DNA of 64,000 nucleotides from Leisingera sp. ANG-M7 (GCF_000813965.1 NZ_JWLI01000001.1:620001-684000); one strand, 5' to 3'. Numbered from the stretch's first letter, positions 50,352 to 59,131 are shown. Notes: generated by a model from the letters alone, not told the origin. Program-made: numbers and translations.

Positions 50352-51068
50352 ATGGGCAAAGTCATCTGCGCAGGGCTTGGCCCCGGTGATCCCGACCTGA
50401 TGAGCGTCCGCTCGCACCGGCTGATCTCCTCCGCGCGCCACATCGCCTATTTCCGCAAGGCAGGCCGCCAGGGCCAGGCCCGCGCTATCGTTGAGGGCAT
50501 GCTGGCTGAGGGCGTCACCGAACACGCGATGGAATACCCGGTCACGACGGAGATCCATTTCTCGGACCCCGAGTACAACCGGGTGCTGGCGGAGTTCTAC
50601 GACCAATGGGCCGACACTCTGGCCGAGATTGCCAAAGGCGAAGACGTGGTGGTGCTCTGCGAGGGCGACCCATTCCTCTATGGCTCCTACATGCATCTCT
50701 ACACCCGGTTGCAGGGCCGCGCGGAACAGGAGATTGTGCCCGGCATCACCGGCATGTCCGGCTGCTGGACCGCTTCCAGCCAGCCGATCACCTGGGGCGA
50801 CGACGTGCTGACCGTGGCGATGGCGACCCTCAGCGAGGATGAGCTGGCCAAGCGCGCGGCGGAAACCGACGCGCTGGTGGTGATGAAGATCGGCCGCAAC
50901 CTGCCCAAGCTGCGCCGCGCGCTGGAACGCGCGGGCCGCGCCGATGACGCCTGGCTGGTCGAACGCGGCACCATGCCCGGCCAGACCGTGCAGAAGCTGT
51001 CGGAGATCACGGGCGAGGTTCCCTATTTCTCCATCGTATTGGTTCACGGACAGGGGCGCCGGCCATGA
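50352..51068 (+). CDS. cobI: Precorrin-2 C20-methyltransferase (CobI)
   Basis: 238 residues from ATG 50352, two bases after the cobH stop. It has the SAM-dependent tetrapyrrole methylase fold: 'ICAGLGPGDPDLMSVRSHRL' at the start, 'VVVLCEGDPFLYGSYMHLY' and 'VPGITGMSGCWTA'. It methylates precorrin-2 at C20 to precorrin-3A. The 3' end overlaps cobJ by 4 bases. Confidence 0.95.
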   Translation: MGKVICAGLGPGDPDLMSVRSHRLISSARHIAYFRKAGRQGQARAIVEGMLAEGVTEHAMEYPVTTEIHFSDPEYNRVLAEFYDQWADTLAEIAKGEDVVVLCEGDPFLYGSYMHLYTRLQGRAEQEIVPGITGMSGCWTASSQPITWGDDVLTVAMATLSEDELAKRAAETDALVVMKIGRNLPKLRRALERAGRADDAWLVERGTMPGQTVQKLSEITGEVPYFSIVLVHGQGRRP

Positions 51069-51829
51069 GCAACACAGGAAACGGCTGGGTCGTGATCGCG
51101 GGCCTTGGCCCCGGCAACGAGGCGCTGGTCACACAAGAAGTGCGTGACGCCATCGCCGACGCCACCGATATTGTTGGCTATATCCCCTACGTCAAACGCA
51201 TCGCGCCCCGCGACGGCCTGACCCTGCATGCCACAGACAACCGGGTTGAGGTCGACCGCGCCACCCATGCGCTGGAAATGGCCGCCGAGGGCAAGCGGGT
51301 TGTGGTGGTGTCCTCCGGTGATCCGGGGGTGTTCGCCATGGCCTCCGCCGTGTTCGAAGCGCTGGAGAATAACGCGGAAAGCCACCCGGACTGGCTGAAT
51401 CTCGAGATCAAGGTGCTGCCCGGCATCACCGCGATGCTGGCTGCTGCCGCCGCCATCGGCGCGCCCTTGGGGCATGATTTCGCGGCCATCAACCTCAGCG
51501 ACAACCTGAAGCCCTGGAGCCTGATCGAAAAGCGCCTGCAGCTAGTCGGTGAGGCCGGTCTGGCGATGGCGTTCTACAACCCGCGCTCCAAATCGCGCCC
51601 GCATCAGTTTGCCCGCGCATTGGAGATCCTGCGTGAAGCCTGCGGCCAGGGTACGCTGATCACCTTCGCCCGCGACGTGACCAAGCCAGGGCAGGAGTTG
51701 CTGACGGTGCCGCTGAAGGAGGCCACGCCTGAGATGGCGGACATGCGCACCGTGGTCATCGTCGGCAACCGCGACACCCGGCGGGTTGGCAATTACGTCT
51801 ATACGCCCCGCTACGCGGCTGAGGGTTAA
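51065..51829 (+). CDS. cobJ: Precorrin-3B C17-methyltransferase (CobJ)
   Basis: 254 residues: 'VIAGLGPGNEALVTQEVRDA' at the start, 'VVVVSSGDPGVFAMASAVFE', 'VLPGITAMLAAAAAIGAPLG' and the terminal 'MRTVVIVGNRDTRRVGNYVYTPR'. It methylates C17 with ring contraction to precorrin-4. Its TAA shares bases with the convergent cobK stop (TTAA at 51826-51829). Confidence 0.95.
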   Translation: MSNTGNGWVVIAGLGPGNEALVTQEVRDAIADATDIVGYIPYVKRIAPRDGLTLHATDNRVEVDRATHALEMAAEGKRVVVVSSGDPGVFAMASAVFEALENNAESHPDWLNLEIKVLPGITAMLAAAAAIGAPLGHDFAAINLSDNLKPWSLIEKRLQLVGEAGLAMAFYNPRSKSRPHQFARALEILREACGQGTLITFARDVTKPGQELLTVPLKEATPEMADMRTVVIVGNRDTRRVGNYVYTPRYAAEG

Positions 51830-52566
51830 GCGCCGGGATGCGACAGCCAGGCCATCACCCCTGCCACGCTGCCCAGGATGGACCGCTCGGGCACCTTGGG
51901 TCTGCCGATCATGACGACCGGCAGGCCGAGCGTGCGCGCGGCGGTGAGCTTGGCCGCAGCACCAGCGCCGCCTGCGTTCTTGGCGACGATATGGGTGATG
52001 CCATGGTGCTGCATCAGCGCGGTGTCGCCCGCAACGTCGAACGGCCCGCGGGCAATCTCGACTGTGGTATTGGGCAGCGGCAATTCCGCCCCCGGCGCGT
52101 CCACCAGTCGCAACAGGTAGTGGTGCTGGGGCTTGGCCGCGAACTGGGTGAGGTTCTGCTTGCCGATCGCAAGGAACACCCGCACAGGGGTCTGAGGCAG
52201 CGCCGCCACTGCGCCCTCGATACTGTCCGTGTGAACCCATTGGTCGCCCTCACCCACCTGCCAGGGCGGGCGTTCGAAGGCGCAGAGCGGCACCCCCGCC
52301 GCCACGCAGGCATGCACCGCGTTGGTGCTCATCTGCGCCGCGAAGGGGTGGGTTGCATCGACTACATGGGTGATGCATTCGGTCTTCAGATATTCCCCAA
52401 GCCCTTCCACGCCGCCAAAACCGCCAACGCGGGTGGGCAGCGGCTGGCTGACCGGTTTGGAGGTGCGGCCTGCATAGGAAAACACCGCATCTATACCCGC
52501 TCCGGCCAAGGTCTTGGCCAGCCTCGAGGCTTCGGTGGTGCCGCCCAGCAGGAGGATGCGTGTCAT
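51826..52566 (-). CDS. cobK: Precorrin-6A reductase (CobK), antisense within the operon
   Basis: 246 residues from ATG 52566. The family pattern is 'RILLLGGTTEASRLAKTLA', 'DATHPFAAQMSTNA', 'FLAIGKQNLTQFA' and 'KNAGGAGAAAKLTAARTLGL'. It reduces precorrin-6A to 6B with NADPH. It is the only gene of the block on the minus strand: its stop overlaps cobJ's stop (TTAA) and its start codon shares two bases with the cobL start (CATG at 52564-52567). Its promoter must therefore lie inside cobL or beyond. Confidence 0.92.
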   Translation of the reverse strand: MTRILLLGGTTEASRLAKTLAGAGIDAVFSYAGRTSKPVSQPLPTRVGGFGGVEGLGEYLKTECITHVVDATHPFAAQMSTNAVHACVAAGVPLCAFERPPWQVGEGDQWVHTDSIEGAVAALPQTPVRVFLAIGKQNLTQFAAKPQHHYLLRLVDAPGAELPLPNTTVEIARGPFDVAGDTALMQHHGITHIVAKNAGGAGAAAKLTAARTLGLPVVMIGRPKVPERSILGSVAGVMAWLSHPGA

Positions 52567-53752
52567 GTCTGATCCGTGGCTTGCGATAATCGGTCTGGGC
52601 GAAAATGGACTGGAAGGCTTGGGCGATGCAAGCCGGAAGGCGCTGGCGGAGGCCGAAGTCGTCTTCGGCGGCCCGCGGCACCTGGAACTGGCGGGTGCAG
52701 GCAGCAAAGGCCAGCCCTGGCCGGTGCCGTTTTCCATTGAACCTGTGCTGGCGATGCGCGGCCGCAACGTCGCCGTTCTGGCCTCGGGCGATCCGTTCTG
52801 GCATGGCGCAGGCGGCTCGCTTGCCCGGCATCTGGAGGCGGGCGAGTGGGTTTCTTACCCGGTGCCATCCACCTTCGCGCTGGCCGCAAACCATCTGGCC
52901 TGGAAGCTGGAGGAGGTGCTGTGCCTCGGCCTGCACGCCGCACCTTATGCGCGGCTGCGGGCTCTGCTTGGAAACGGGACGCGCGTGATCTGCACCATGC
53001 GCAACGGCGACGCGCCCGCGGAGCTGGCGGAAGCGCTGACCGCTGAGGGCTTCGGCGCCTCAAAACTGACCGTGATGGAGTGCCTTGGCGGGCCGCGCCA
53101 GCGGGTGCGTTCCGCCACTGCTGAGAGGTTTGATTTGCAGAGCATTCAGGCGCCTGTTGCAGTGGCTGTCGAAGCCGCAGGCAGCAAGGGGCTGCCGCAG
53201 GCGTCCGGGCTGGCGGATGATCTCTTTGCCAGCGACGGTCAGATCACCAAACGCCCCATCCGTGCGCTGACACTGTCGGTCTTGGCACCGCGCGCGGGGG
53301 AACTCCTTTGGGATATCGGCGGCGGCTCCGGCTCGGTCTCGGTCGAGTGGTGCCTGGCGGCAAGGGGGGCGCGCGCGATCACCTTTGAGCCGCGCGAAAG
53401 CCGGCTGGAGAATATCCGCTCCAATGCGGCGGCCTTTGGGCTGGATCACCGGATGCAAGCCGTGCTCGGCAAGGCGCCGGATGTGCTGGACGGCCACCCC
53501 CTGCCTGACTGTGTCTTCATCGGCGGCGGCGGCTCGCAAGAGCTGCTGGACCATCTGTGGGACGTGCTGCCGACGGGTACAAGGCTGGTCGCCAATGGCG
53601 TCACACTGGAAACCGAGACCCTGCTGATGCAGGCCCATGCCGCGCGCGGCGGCCATCTGCTGAAAGCGGAGATCGCCGAAGCAGGCCCCTTGGGAACCAT
53701 GCGCGACTGGCGGCGGGCGCGGCCGGTGATCCAATGGAGCGTCACGCGATGA
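52565..53752 (+). CDS. cobL: Precorrin-6B C5,C15-methyltransferase/decarboxylase (CobL)
   Basis: 395 residues from ATG 52565. Two domains: a CbiE-type tetrapyrrole methylase (~1-205, 'WLAIIGLGENGLEGLGDASR', 'VLASGDPFWHGAGGSL') and a CbiT-type methyltransferase (~225-395, 'LLWDIGGGSGSVSVEWCLAA', 'CVFIGGGGS'). Together they methylate C5 and C15 and decarboxylate the C12 acetate. Its start overlaps the divergent cobK start codon, so its transcript must pass through from upstream. The stop overlaps cobE by 4 bases. Confidence 0.95.
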   Translation: MSDPWLAIIGLGENGLEGLGDASRKALAEAEVVFGGPRHLELAGAGSKGQPWPVPFSIEPVLAMRGRNVAVLASGDPFWHGAGGSLARHLEAGEWVSYPVPSTFALAANHLAWKLEEVLCLGLHAAPYARLRALLGNGTRVICTMRNGDAPAELAEALTAEGFGASKLTVMECLGGPRQRVRSATAERFDLQSIQAPVAVAVEAAGSKGLPQASGLADDLFASDGQITKRPIRALTLSVLAPRAGELLWDIGGGSGSVSVEWCLAARGARAITFEPRESRLENIRSNAAAFGLDHRMQAVLGKAPDVLDGHPLPDCVFIGGGGSQELLDHLWDVLPTGTRLVANGVTLETETLLMQAHAARGGHLLKAEIAEAGPLGTMRDWRRARPVIQWSVTR

Positions 53753-54126
53753 AGGTGGCAGGCTTCGGATTTCGCAGTGCCGCCACGGCGGCAGATCTGC
53801 AGGCAGCGCTGGCATTGACCGGCGCGCAGGTGGATGCGCTGGCCTCTATCGCTGAGAAGGCCGGGGCGCCCGCCATGCAGGAGTTTGCGCGCAGCATAGG
53901 CCTGCCGGTGATTTCATTGCAGGAACAAGATATTGCCGGGGAGCAGACACTGACTTGCTCGCCCAAGATCAAGGCGCGGTTCGGCACCGGGTCGCTGGCG
54001 GAAGCCGCGGCGCTGGCCGGAGCGCGCCATGGGGCAGCGGGTGCCACCGCGCGCCTTCTCGCCCCCAGAGTTGTCACCGCGGATGGGCTTGCCACCGCGG
54101 CCATAGCAGAAAGACTTGAGCCATGA
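53749..54126 (+). CDS. cobE: CobE / CbiG C-terminal domain protein
   Basis: 125 residues from ATG 53749. It matches the CobE/GbiG C-terminal fold: '[19 protein letters not shown]', '[20 protein letters not shown]' and '[17 protein letters not shown]'. CobE is required in the aerobic pathway, but its exact role is not firmly known. It sits between cobL and cobM with ATGA overlaps on both sides. Confidence 0.88.
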   Translation: MKVAGFGFRSAATAADLQAALALTGAQVDALASIAEKAGAPAMQEFARSIGLPVISLQEQDIAGEQTLTCSPKIKARFGTGSLAEAAALAGARHGAAGATARLLAPRVVTADGLATAAIAERLEP

Positions 54127-54917
54127 CCGTTCACTTCATTGGCGCCGGACCGGGCGCTGCCGACCTTCTGACCCTGCGCGGGCGCGACATCATCGCCGCC
54201 TGCCCGGTGTGCCTCTATGCCGGTTCCCTGGTGCCGGAGGAAATCCTGAGCCACTGCCCGGCGGACGCGAAGATCGTGAACACCGCGGCTATGGACCTGG
54301 ATGCCATCGTGGCAGAGATCAAGGCCGCACACGCGGCAGGCCAGGACGTGGCGCGGCTGCATTCCGGCGACCTGTCGGTCTGGTCCGCGATGGGCGAGCA
54401 GATCCGCCGCCTGAAGGCAGAGGGCATCCCGGTCAGCGTCACCCCGGGTGTACCGTCCTTTGCCGCCGCGGCTGCTGCGCTGGGAACCGAACTGACCCTG
54501 CCGGGCCTGGGCCAATCTGTGGTACTGACCCGCACGCCGGGCCGCGCGTCCTCGATGCCTGCAGGTGAGTCGTTGGAGAATTTTGCGCGTACCGGCACCA
54601 CGCTGGCGATCCACCTGTCGATCGGCAATCTGGACCATGTGGTGAACAGCCTCACACCGCATTACGGCGCAGATTGCCCAGTGGCCGTGGTCTACCGCGC
54701 CAGCTGGCCGGATCAGCAGATCATCCGAGCCACGCTGGAAACACTGAAAGAGGCGCTGGACGAAAAGATCTCCCGCACCGCGCTCATTCTGGTGGGGCCC
54801 GTTCTGAAGGGCGAGGGATTTGACGAAAGCTGCCTCTATTCCACCGACTACGACCGCCGCTACCGCCCGCAAAGCGCCGACAGCCCGTGGTCGAGCTGGA
54901 GCCATGGGGACGACTAA
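54123..54917 (+). CDS. cobM: Precorrin-4 C11-methyltransferase (CobM)
   Basis: 264 residues: '[20 protein letters not shown]' at the start, '[17 protein letters not shown]', '[17 protein letters not shown]' and '[16 protein letters not shown]'. It adds the C11 methyl to precorrin-4 using SAM. The C-terminus ends just upstream of the cobB start. Confidence 0.95.
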   Translation: MTVHFIGAGPGAADLLTLRGRDIIAACPVCLYAGSLVPEEILSHCPADAKIVNTAAMDLDAIVAEIKAAHAAGQDVARLHSGDLSVWSAMGEQIRRLKAEGIPVSVTPGVPSFAAAAAALGTELTLPGLGQSVVLTRTPGRASSMPAGESLENFARTGTTLAIHLSIGNLDHVVNSLTPHYGADCPVAVVYRASWPDQQIIRATLETLKEALDEKISRTALILVGPVLKGEGFDESCLYSTDYDRRYRPQSADSPWSSWSHGDD

Positions 54918-54921
54918 GGCT

Positions 54922-56241
54922 ATGACGAATTTGAACCCTCCCGGACTGATGATCTCGGCGCCCTCCTCGGGCACCGGCAAGACAACTGTGATGCTAGGCC
55001 TTCTGCGGGCACTGGCCGAAGACGGGCTAACCGTCCAGCCCTACAAAAGCGGGCCGGATTACATCGACCCGGCCTTCCACCTCGCAGCTGCCAAACGGCC
55101 CAGCTTCAACCTCGACACCTGGGCGATGGATGGCGGGCTTCTGGATGCAGTCACCGCCCAGTCGGCTGGTGCGGAAATCTGCGTCGGCGAAGGCTCGATG
55201 GGCCTTTATGACGGGGTGGCGACGCGCGGCCAGTCGGGCTTCGGCTCCTCTGCCGAGACTGCCAAGCGGATGGGCTGGCCGGTGGTGCTGGTCGTCGATG
55301 TGGGCGGTCAGGCGCAATCTGCCGCGGCCACTGCGCTGGGGTTCAAGAATTACGACCCGGAACTGCCCTTTGCCGGCGTCATCCTGAACCGGGTTGCCAG
55401 CCCGCGCCACGAACGGCTGACCCGGCTGGGCATGGAGAAAGCAGGCATCAAGGTCCTTGGCTCCTTGCCCCGCCGCGGCGATCTCACCCTGCCGGAGCGG
55501 CATCTGGGCCTGATCCAAGCGGTGGAGCATCCGGATCTGGAGGCCGCCATTGCAGACTATGCGGCGTTCCTGCGCGCGCATGTGGACCTGGAAGCCATCA
55601 AATCCGCGGCACTGGCCGGTCAGGCACCCGCACCGGCAAACCTGCCCAAACCACCCGCGCAGCGGATTGCGCTGGCCCGCGATGCGGCGTTTTCCTTTAC
55701 TTACCCGCATCTGCTGACCGGCTGGCGCGCGGCAGGCGCAGAAATCCTGCCGTTCTCTCCCTTGGCAGATGAGGCCCCGGCGGCGGACGCCGATCTGGTC
55801 TGGCTGCCCGGCGGCTACCCGGAACTGCATGGGCCTGCCCTGGCAGCGGCGGAGACCTTCCGCACCGGTGTCCGCAAGCACGCCGAGACCAAGCCGGTGC
55901 ATGGCGAATGCGGCGGCTACATGGCCCTAGGCGAGGCGCTGATCGACAAGCAAGGCAACCGCCACCGGATGCTGGGTCTCTTGGGCCTTGTGACCTCCTA
56001 CGAGAAGCGCAAGTTCCATCTCGGCTACCGCCGTGCCGTGCTGCAGGCCGGGATGCCGGGCTTTGACGCAGGCACGGCGCTGCGCGGGCATGAGTTCCAT
56101 TACTCCACCATTCTGGAAGAGCCGGACGCGCCGCTGGCCAATGTCATGGACGCCGACGGCGGCCCGGTGCCGGAAACCGGCTCCATCAAGGGCAACGTCA
56201 CCGGCACATTCTTCCACCTGATCACGGGAGAACAGGCATGA
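54922..56241 (+). CDS. cobB: Hydrogenobyrinate/cobyrinate a,c-diamide synthase (CobB)
   Basis: 439 residues from ATG 54922; ATG 54904 is in frame and would overlap cobM. The P-loop is in 'LMISAPSSGTGKTTVMLGLL' and the C-terminal glutamine amidotransferase has the nucleophile Cys in 'VHGECGGYMALGEAL' with the final His in 'GHEFHYST'. It amidates the a and c side chains using ATP and glutamine. Its stop overlaps cobA (ATGA). Confidence 0.95.
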   Translation: MTNLNPPGLMISAPSSGTGKTTVMLGLLRALAEDGLTVQPYKSGPDYIDPAFHLAAAKRPSFNLDTWAMDGGLLDAVTAQSAGAEICVGEGSMGLYDGVATRGQSGFGSSAETAKRMGWPVVLVVDVGGQAQSAAATALGFKNYDPELPFAGVILNRVASPRHERLTRLGMEKAGIKVLGSLPRRGDLTLPERHLGLIQAVEHPDLEAAIADYAAFLRAHVDLEAIKSAALAGQAPAPANLPKPPAQRIALARDAAFSFTYPHLLTGWRAAGAEILPFSPLADEAPAADADLVWLPGGYPELHGPALAAAETFRTGVRKHAETKPVHGECGGYMALGEALIDKQGNRHRMLGLLGLVTSYEKRKFHLGYRRAVLQAGMPGFDAGTALRGHEFHYSTILEEPDAPLANVMDADGGPVPETGSIKGNVTGTFFHLITGEQA

Positions 56242-56972
56242 GCGGTTTTGTGAGCTTTGTCTCCTCCGGCCCCGGCGATCCGGAACTGCTGACCGTGAAG
56301 GCGGTCAAACGGCTGGCGGCGGCGGATGCGATCCTGTTCGACGACCTGTCGTCGGGGCCAATCCTGAGCCATGCCCGGACTGACGCCGATCTGGTGGGTG
56401 TGGGCAAACGCGCAGGTCGCCCCTCCCCCAAGCAGGACCATGTGAGCCAGCTGCTGGTCGATTACGCCCAGAGCGGTCTCAATGTGGTGCGGCTGAAATC
56501 CGGCGATTCCGGCGTCTTCGGACGGCTGGAGGAGGAGATGACCGCGCTGCGAGAGGCAGGCATCGGGTTTGAGATCGTGCCCGGCGTCACCGCAGCCTCG
56601 GCGGCGGCAGCGGCGGCAAATATTCCGCTCACCCGGCGGCTGACCGCGCGGCGGCTGCAGTTCATCACCGGCCATGACGTGACCGGCGGTCTGCCGGACG
56701 ATCTGAACATGGCGGCGCTGGCCGACCCGCATGCCACAACCGTGGTCTATATGGGCAAAAGCACCTTTGCCGCGCTGGCGGAAAAGCTGATGGAAGCGGG
56801 CCTGCCCGCGGACACCCACGCGCTGGTGGCGCAGGGGGTTTCCACTCCTGAGCAGAAACTGTTCTGCCACACCGTGGGAGAGCTGCCGGCCGTTCTGCGC
56901 GCGATGGAGACCAAGGCGCCGGTGCTGATCCTTTACGGGCCCCTGGCCGATCAGGACCTGCCTGGCGCATGA
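56238..56972 (+). CDS. cobA: Uroporphyrinogen-III C-methyltransferase (CobA)
   Basis: 244 residues. It carries SUMT motifs: 'VSSGPGDPELLTVKAVKRL', 'DAILFDDLSSGPILSHA', 'VGKRAGRPSPKQDHVSQLLV', 'VRLKSGDSGVFGRLEEE' and 'VPGVTAASAAAAAANIPLTRR'. It makes precorrin-2 from uroporphyrinogen III, the first committed step. No siroheme oxidase domain is fused. It overlaps the downstream DUF1636 gene by 4 bases. Confidence 0.95.
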   Translation: MSGFVSFVSSGPGDPELLTVKAVKRLAAADAILFDDLSSGPILSHARTDADLVGVGKRAGRPSPKQDHVSQLLVDYAQSGLNVVRLKSGDSGVFGRLEEEMTALREAGIGFEIVPGVTAASAAAAAANIPLTRRLTARRLQFITGHDVTGGLPDDLNMAALADPHATTVVYMGKSTFAALAEKLMEAGLPADTHALVAQGVSTPEQKLFCHTVGELPAVLRAMETKAPVLILYGPLADQDLPGA

Positions 56973-57304
56973 ACCTGCCCACCCTCACCCTGTGCCGTAC
57001 CTGCCGCGACGCCGACCCTGCCCTGCCCGGGCAGGTCGCCGCAGCGCTGGAGACGGCAGGGGTGAAGGCGCGGCTGCAGCAGGTGGACTGCATGTCCGGC
57101 TGCAAGCGTCCGCAGACGCTGGCGGTACGGCAACACGGCAAGACCGCCTACCTGTTCGGCGAGGTCACTGCTGAGGACCTGCCGGATATCCTGACCTTTC
57201 TGCGGATCTATGCGGAGAGTCCTGACGGCCAAATTGCCGACGCCCGCCCGTTGGGCCGCCTGCGGTTCAAGGCGATTGCCCGCATTCCGGAGAGTATGGG
57301 CTGA
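56969..57304 (+). CDS. DUF1636 putative metal/Fe-S-binding protein, second copy
   Basis: 111 residues homologous to the product at 43712: 'TLCRTCRDAD' (CxxC) and 'VDCMSGCKRPQTLAV' (CxxxC), then 'AYLFGEVTAEDLPDIL' and the shared ending 'KAIARIPES'. It is coupled to cobA by an ATGA overlap and ends the main operon. Like its paralogue it may carry a metal or [2Fe-2S] cluster. Confidence 0.85.
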   Translation: MNLPTLTLCRTCRDADPALPGQVAAALETAGVKARLQQVDCMSGCKRPQTLAVRQHGKTAYLFGEVTAEDLPDILTFLRIYAESPDGQIADARPLGRLRFKAIARIPESMG

Positions 57305-57390
57305 TCCGCCTGCCCTATGACGCTGAAGCGCCCCGGATTGGCGGTTTCGTCCTTGACCAGACTCAGCCGCACGGGGCAAAATAATCCGAT

Positions 57391-57580
57391 ACGGTGTCTG
57401 ATAGTGCCTAAGCACTGGGACTGAAACGGGAATGAGGACGGTGGACCAAATCGCGGCACCGAAGCCTCAACCGCCCCCGCGACTGTGAGCGGCGAGCGGC
57501 CTTCCAAAAACCACTGGCGCAAGCCGGGAAGGAGGAAGGCAGCAGCGACCCGCGAGTCAGGAGACCGGCCGTGTGGAAAC
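57391..57580 (+). ncRNA. Cobalamin riboswitch upstream of cbtB-cbtA
   Basis: Aptamer landmarks are present in order: ACGGGAATGAGGAC at ~57426, CAACCGCCCCCGCGACTGTGA at ~57468, ACCACTGGCGCAAGCCGGGAAGG at ~57510, and the B12 box CGAGTCAGGAGACCGGCC at ~57553-57570. It ends ~45 bases before the cbtB ATG and should reduce cobalt import when cobalamin is plentiful. Boundaries are approximate. Confidence 0.9.
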
Positions 57581-57621
57581 GCAACTTATACCGTCGGGTG
57601 TGACGGTAAGGAGGACTAGAA

Positions 57622-57792
57622 ATGACGACCAAGACGCTTAAGGCTTCCGCCGCTGGCACCAGTGTTCTTCCGGCACTGTTTGCAGTGGTTCTGGGTTTCG
57701 GGATCATCACGCTGACCGGCCATGTTCAGGCATCTGCCCTGCACGACGCCGCGCATGACGTGCGCCACGCAACTGGCTTCCCCTGCCACTAA
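57622..57792 (+). CDS. cbtB: Cobalt transporter subunit CbtB
   Basis: 56 residues: one membrane segment (~15-35, 'SVLPALFAVVLGFGIITLTG') and a short C-terminal His-containing tail (ALHDAAHDVRHATGFPCH) that marks CbtB. GGAGG lies nine bases upstream of ATG 57622. Works with CbtA in cobalt uptake; the tail probably captures the metal. Confidence 0.9.
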   Translation: MTTKTLKASAAGTSVLPALFAVVLGFGIITLTGHVQASALHDAAHDVRHATGFPCH

Positions 57793-57796
57793 GGCC

Positions 57797-58495
57797 ATGT
57801 TCAGTCGCATTCTGACCAGCGGCTTGTTCGCTGGTGCTGCAGCAGGGTTGATTACCGCCCTGCTGCAGCTGTATTTCGTGCAGCCCGTGCTGCTCCACGC
57901 CGAACTTTACGAGGGCGGCGAGCTGGTGCATTTTGGTGCTGACCCCGTAACCGCGCATCCCGACCTGCCCGGCATGTTCGCCGAGCCGGTGCGCGATGGC
58001 CTCAGCATCATCTTCACCATGCTGACCTACACCGGCTATGCGCTGGTAATGGCGGCGCTGATGTCCGTGGCCGAACGCCAGGGCCATGAGATCAACGCAC
58101 GCACCGGCCTGATGTGGGGCCTGGCGGGATTCATCACCTTCCACTTCGCGCCCGGCCTGTCGCTGGCGCCCGAGGTGCCGGGTGTTGCCGCTGCCGATGT
58201 GGGTGTGCGCCAGGTCTGGTGGACCATCACTGTGGCCTCGGCCGGCGTTGCCATGTGGCTGATTGCCTTTGGCGGCAATCTGGTGAGCCACCTGATCGCA
58301 GCCCTTTTGCTGATGGCCCCGCATATTGTTGGCGCCCCTGAGCCTGAGAGCTTCTCTGGCCCGGTTCCAACCGAGATCGGCGCGCTGTTTGCCGCCCGTG
58401 CCTTCGGCGTCGGCATGGCCGCCTGGGTGCTGCTGGGCAGCTTTGCGGGCTACTTCTGGCAAGCAGAAGGCAAACGCGCGGAAGCCGCAGCCTGA
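57797..58495 (+). CDS. cbtA: Cobalt transporter subunit CbtA
   Basis: 232 residues from ATG 57797, four bases after cbtB. About five or six membrane segments are visible, starting 'ILTSGLFAGAAAGLITALLQ', with 'TFHFAPGLSLAPEVPG' matching the CbtA family. It is a predicted inner-membrane cobalt transporter under the riboswitch just upstream. Confidence 0.92.
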   Translation: MFSRILTSGLFAGAAAGLITALLQLYFVQPVLLHAELYEGGELVHFGADPVTAHPDLPGMFAEPVRDGLSIIFTMLTYTGYALVMAALMSVAERQGHEINARTGLMWGLAGFITFHFAPGLSLAPEVPGVAAADVGVRQVWWTITVASAGVAMWLIAFGGNLVSHLIAALLLMAPHIVGAPEPESFSGPVPTEIGALFAARAFGVGMAAWVLLGSFAGYFWQAEGKRAEAAA

Positions 58496-58506
58496 TCCCC
58501 TGACAC

Positions 58507-58543
58507 CTCCCGCCGGGCCTGCCCCGGCGGGAGCTTTCTTTTT
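58507..58543 (+). terminator. Terminator/attenuator after cbtA
   Basis: CTCCCGCCGGG (58507-58517) pairs with CCCGGCGGGAG (58523-58533), followed by CTTTCTTTTT. It lies only 14 bases before the next gene, so it may attenuate expression of the His-rich protein and cobF. Confidence 0.8.
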
Positions 58544-58556
58544 CGAGGGTGACATC

Positions 58557-59057
58557 ATGTCCCGTTCTCTTGCTCTTTTTGCCATCGGCCTGATTTTTGG
58601 CGGCGGTGCCGGCTTTGTGACCGCTGCCGGCAATGGCATCGCCTTTGACGGCCACGACCATGGCGACCCGGCGCACCACGGCGGCGGTCACGGCGAAATG
58701 GCTTCTCATGACCATTCCCAGACCGTCAGCCTGGCAGCGGGCCCGGATGCGCCCGGCGTCGCCATCCAGTTGCACAAGGACCCGATGTCCGGCTGGAACC
58801 TGCACGTTACGCCGCAGAACTTCCGCTTTGCCCCGCAAAACGCCTCTGCCGCAGACGTCGACGGTGAAGGCCACGCGCATGTCTATGTGAACGGCGAGAA
58901 ACTCGCCCGGCTTTACGCCAGCTGGATGCATATCCCTGCCCTGCCAGACGGGGCTGAGGTCAAGGTCTCGCTCAACACCAACAGCCACAGCGCACTGCTG
59001 GTGGACGGCCAGCCGGTGGAAGCGAAGATTACCGTTGCCGCAGGCGAAGGCTCCTGA
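58557..59057 (+). CDS. His-rich exported protein of the cobalt/cobalamin locus
   Basis: 166 residues with a signal-like hydrophobic N-terminus (MSRSLALFAIGLIFGGGAGF). A His-rich segment follows (~33-53; seven His in 'DGHDHGDPAHHGGGHGEMAS' plus HDH). The C-terminal part looks like a small beta-sandwich containing 'GEGHAHVYVNGEKLARLY' and 'SWMHIPALPDGAEV'. I do not recognise a named family. Its position after cbtAB suggests a periplasmic cobalt-binding or delivery protein (inference). Confidence 0.7.
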   Translation: MSRSLALFAIGLIFGGGAGFVTAAGNGIAFDGHDHGDPAHHGGGHGEMASHDHSQTVSLAAGPDAPGVAIQLHKDPMSGWNLHVTPQNFRFAPQNASAADVDGEGHAHVYVNGEKLARLYASWMHIPALPDGAEVKVSLNTNSHSALLVDGQPVEAKITVAAGEGS

Positions 59058-59131
59058 GCCGTAAATCCCGGCTTGCAAGACAAATGGCACGGCCCCATAG
59101 AAGGCCGTGTTTTCACCTGAAAGGCCCCGTC

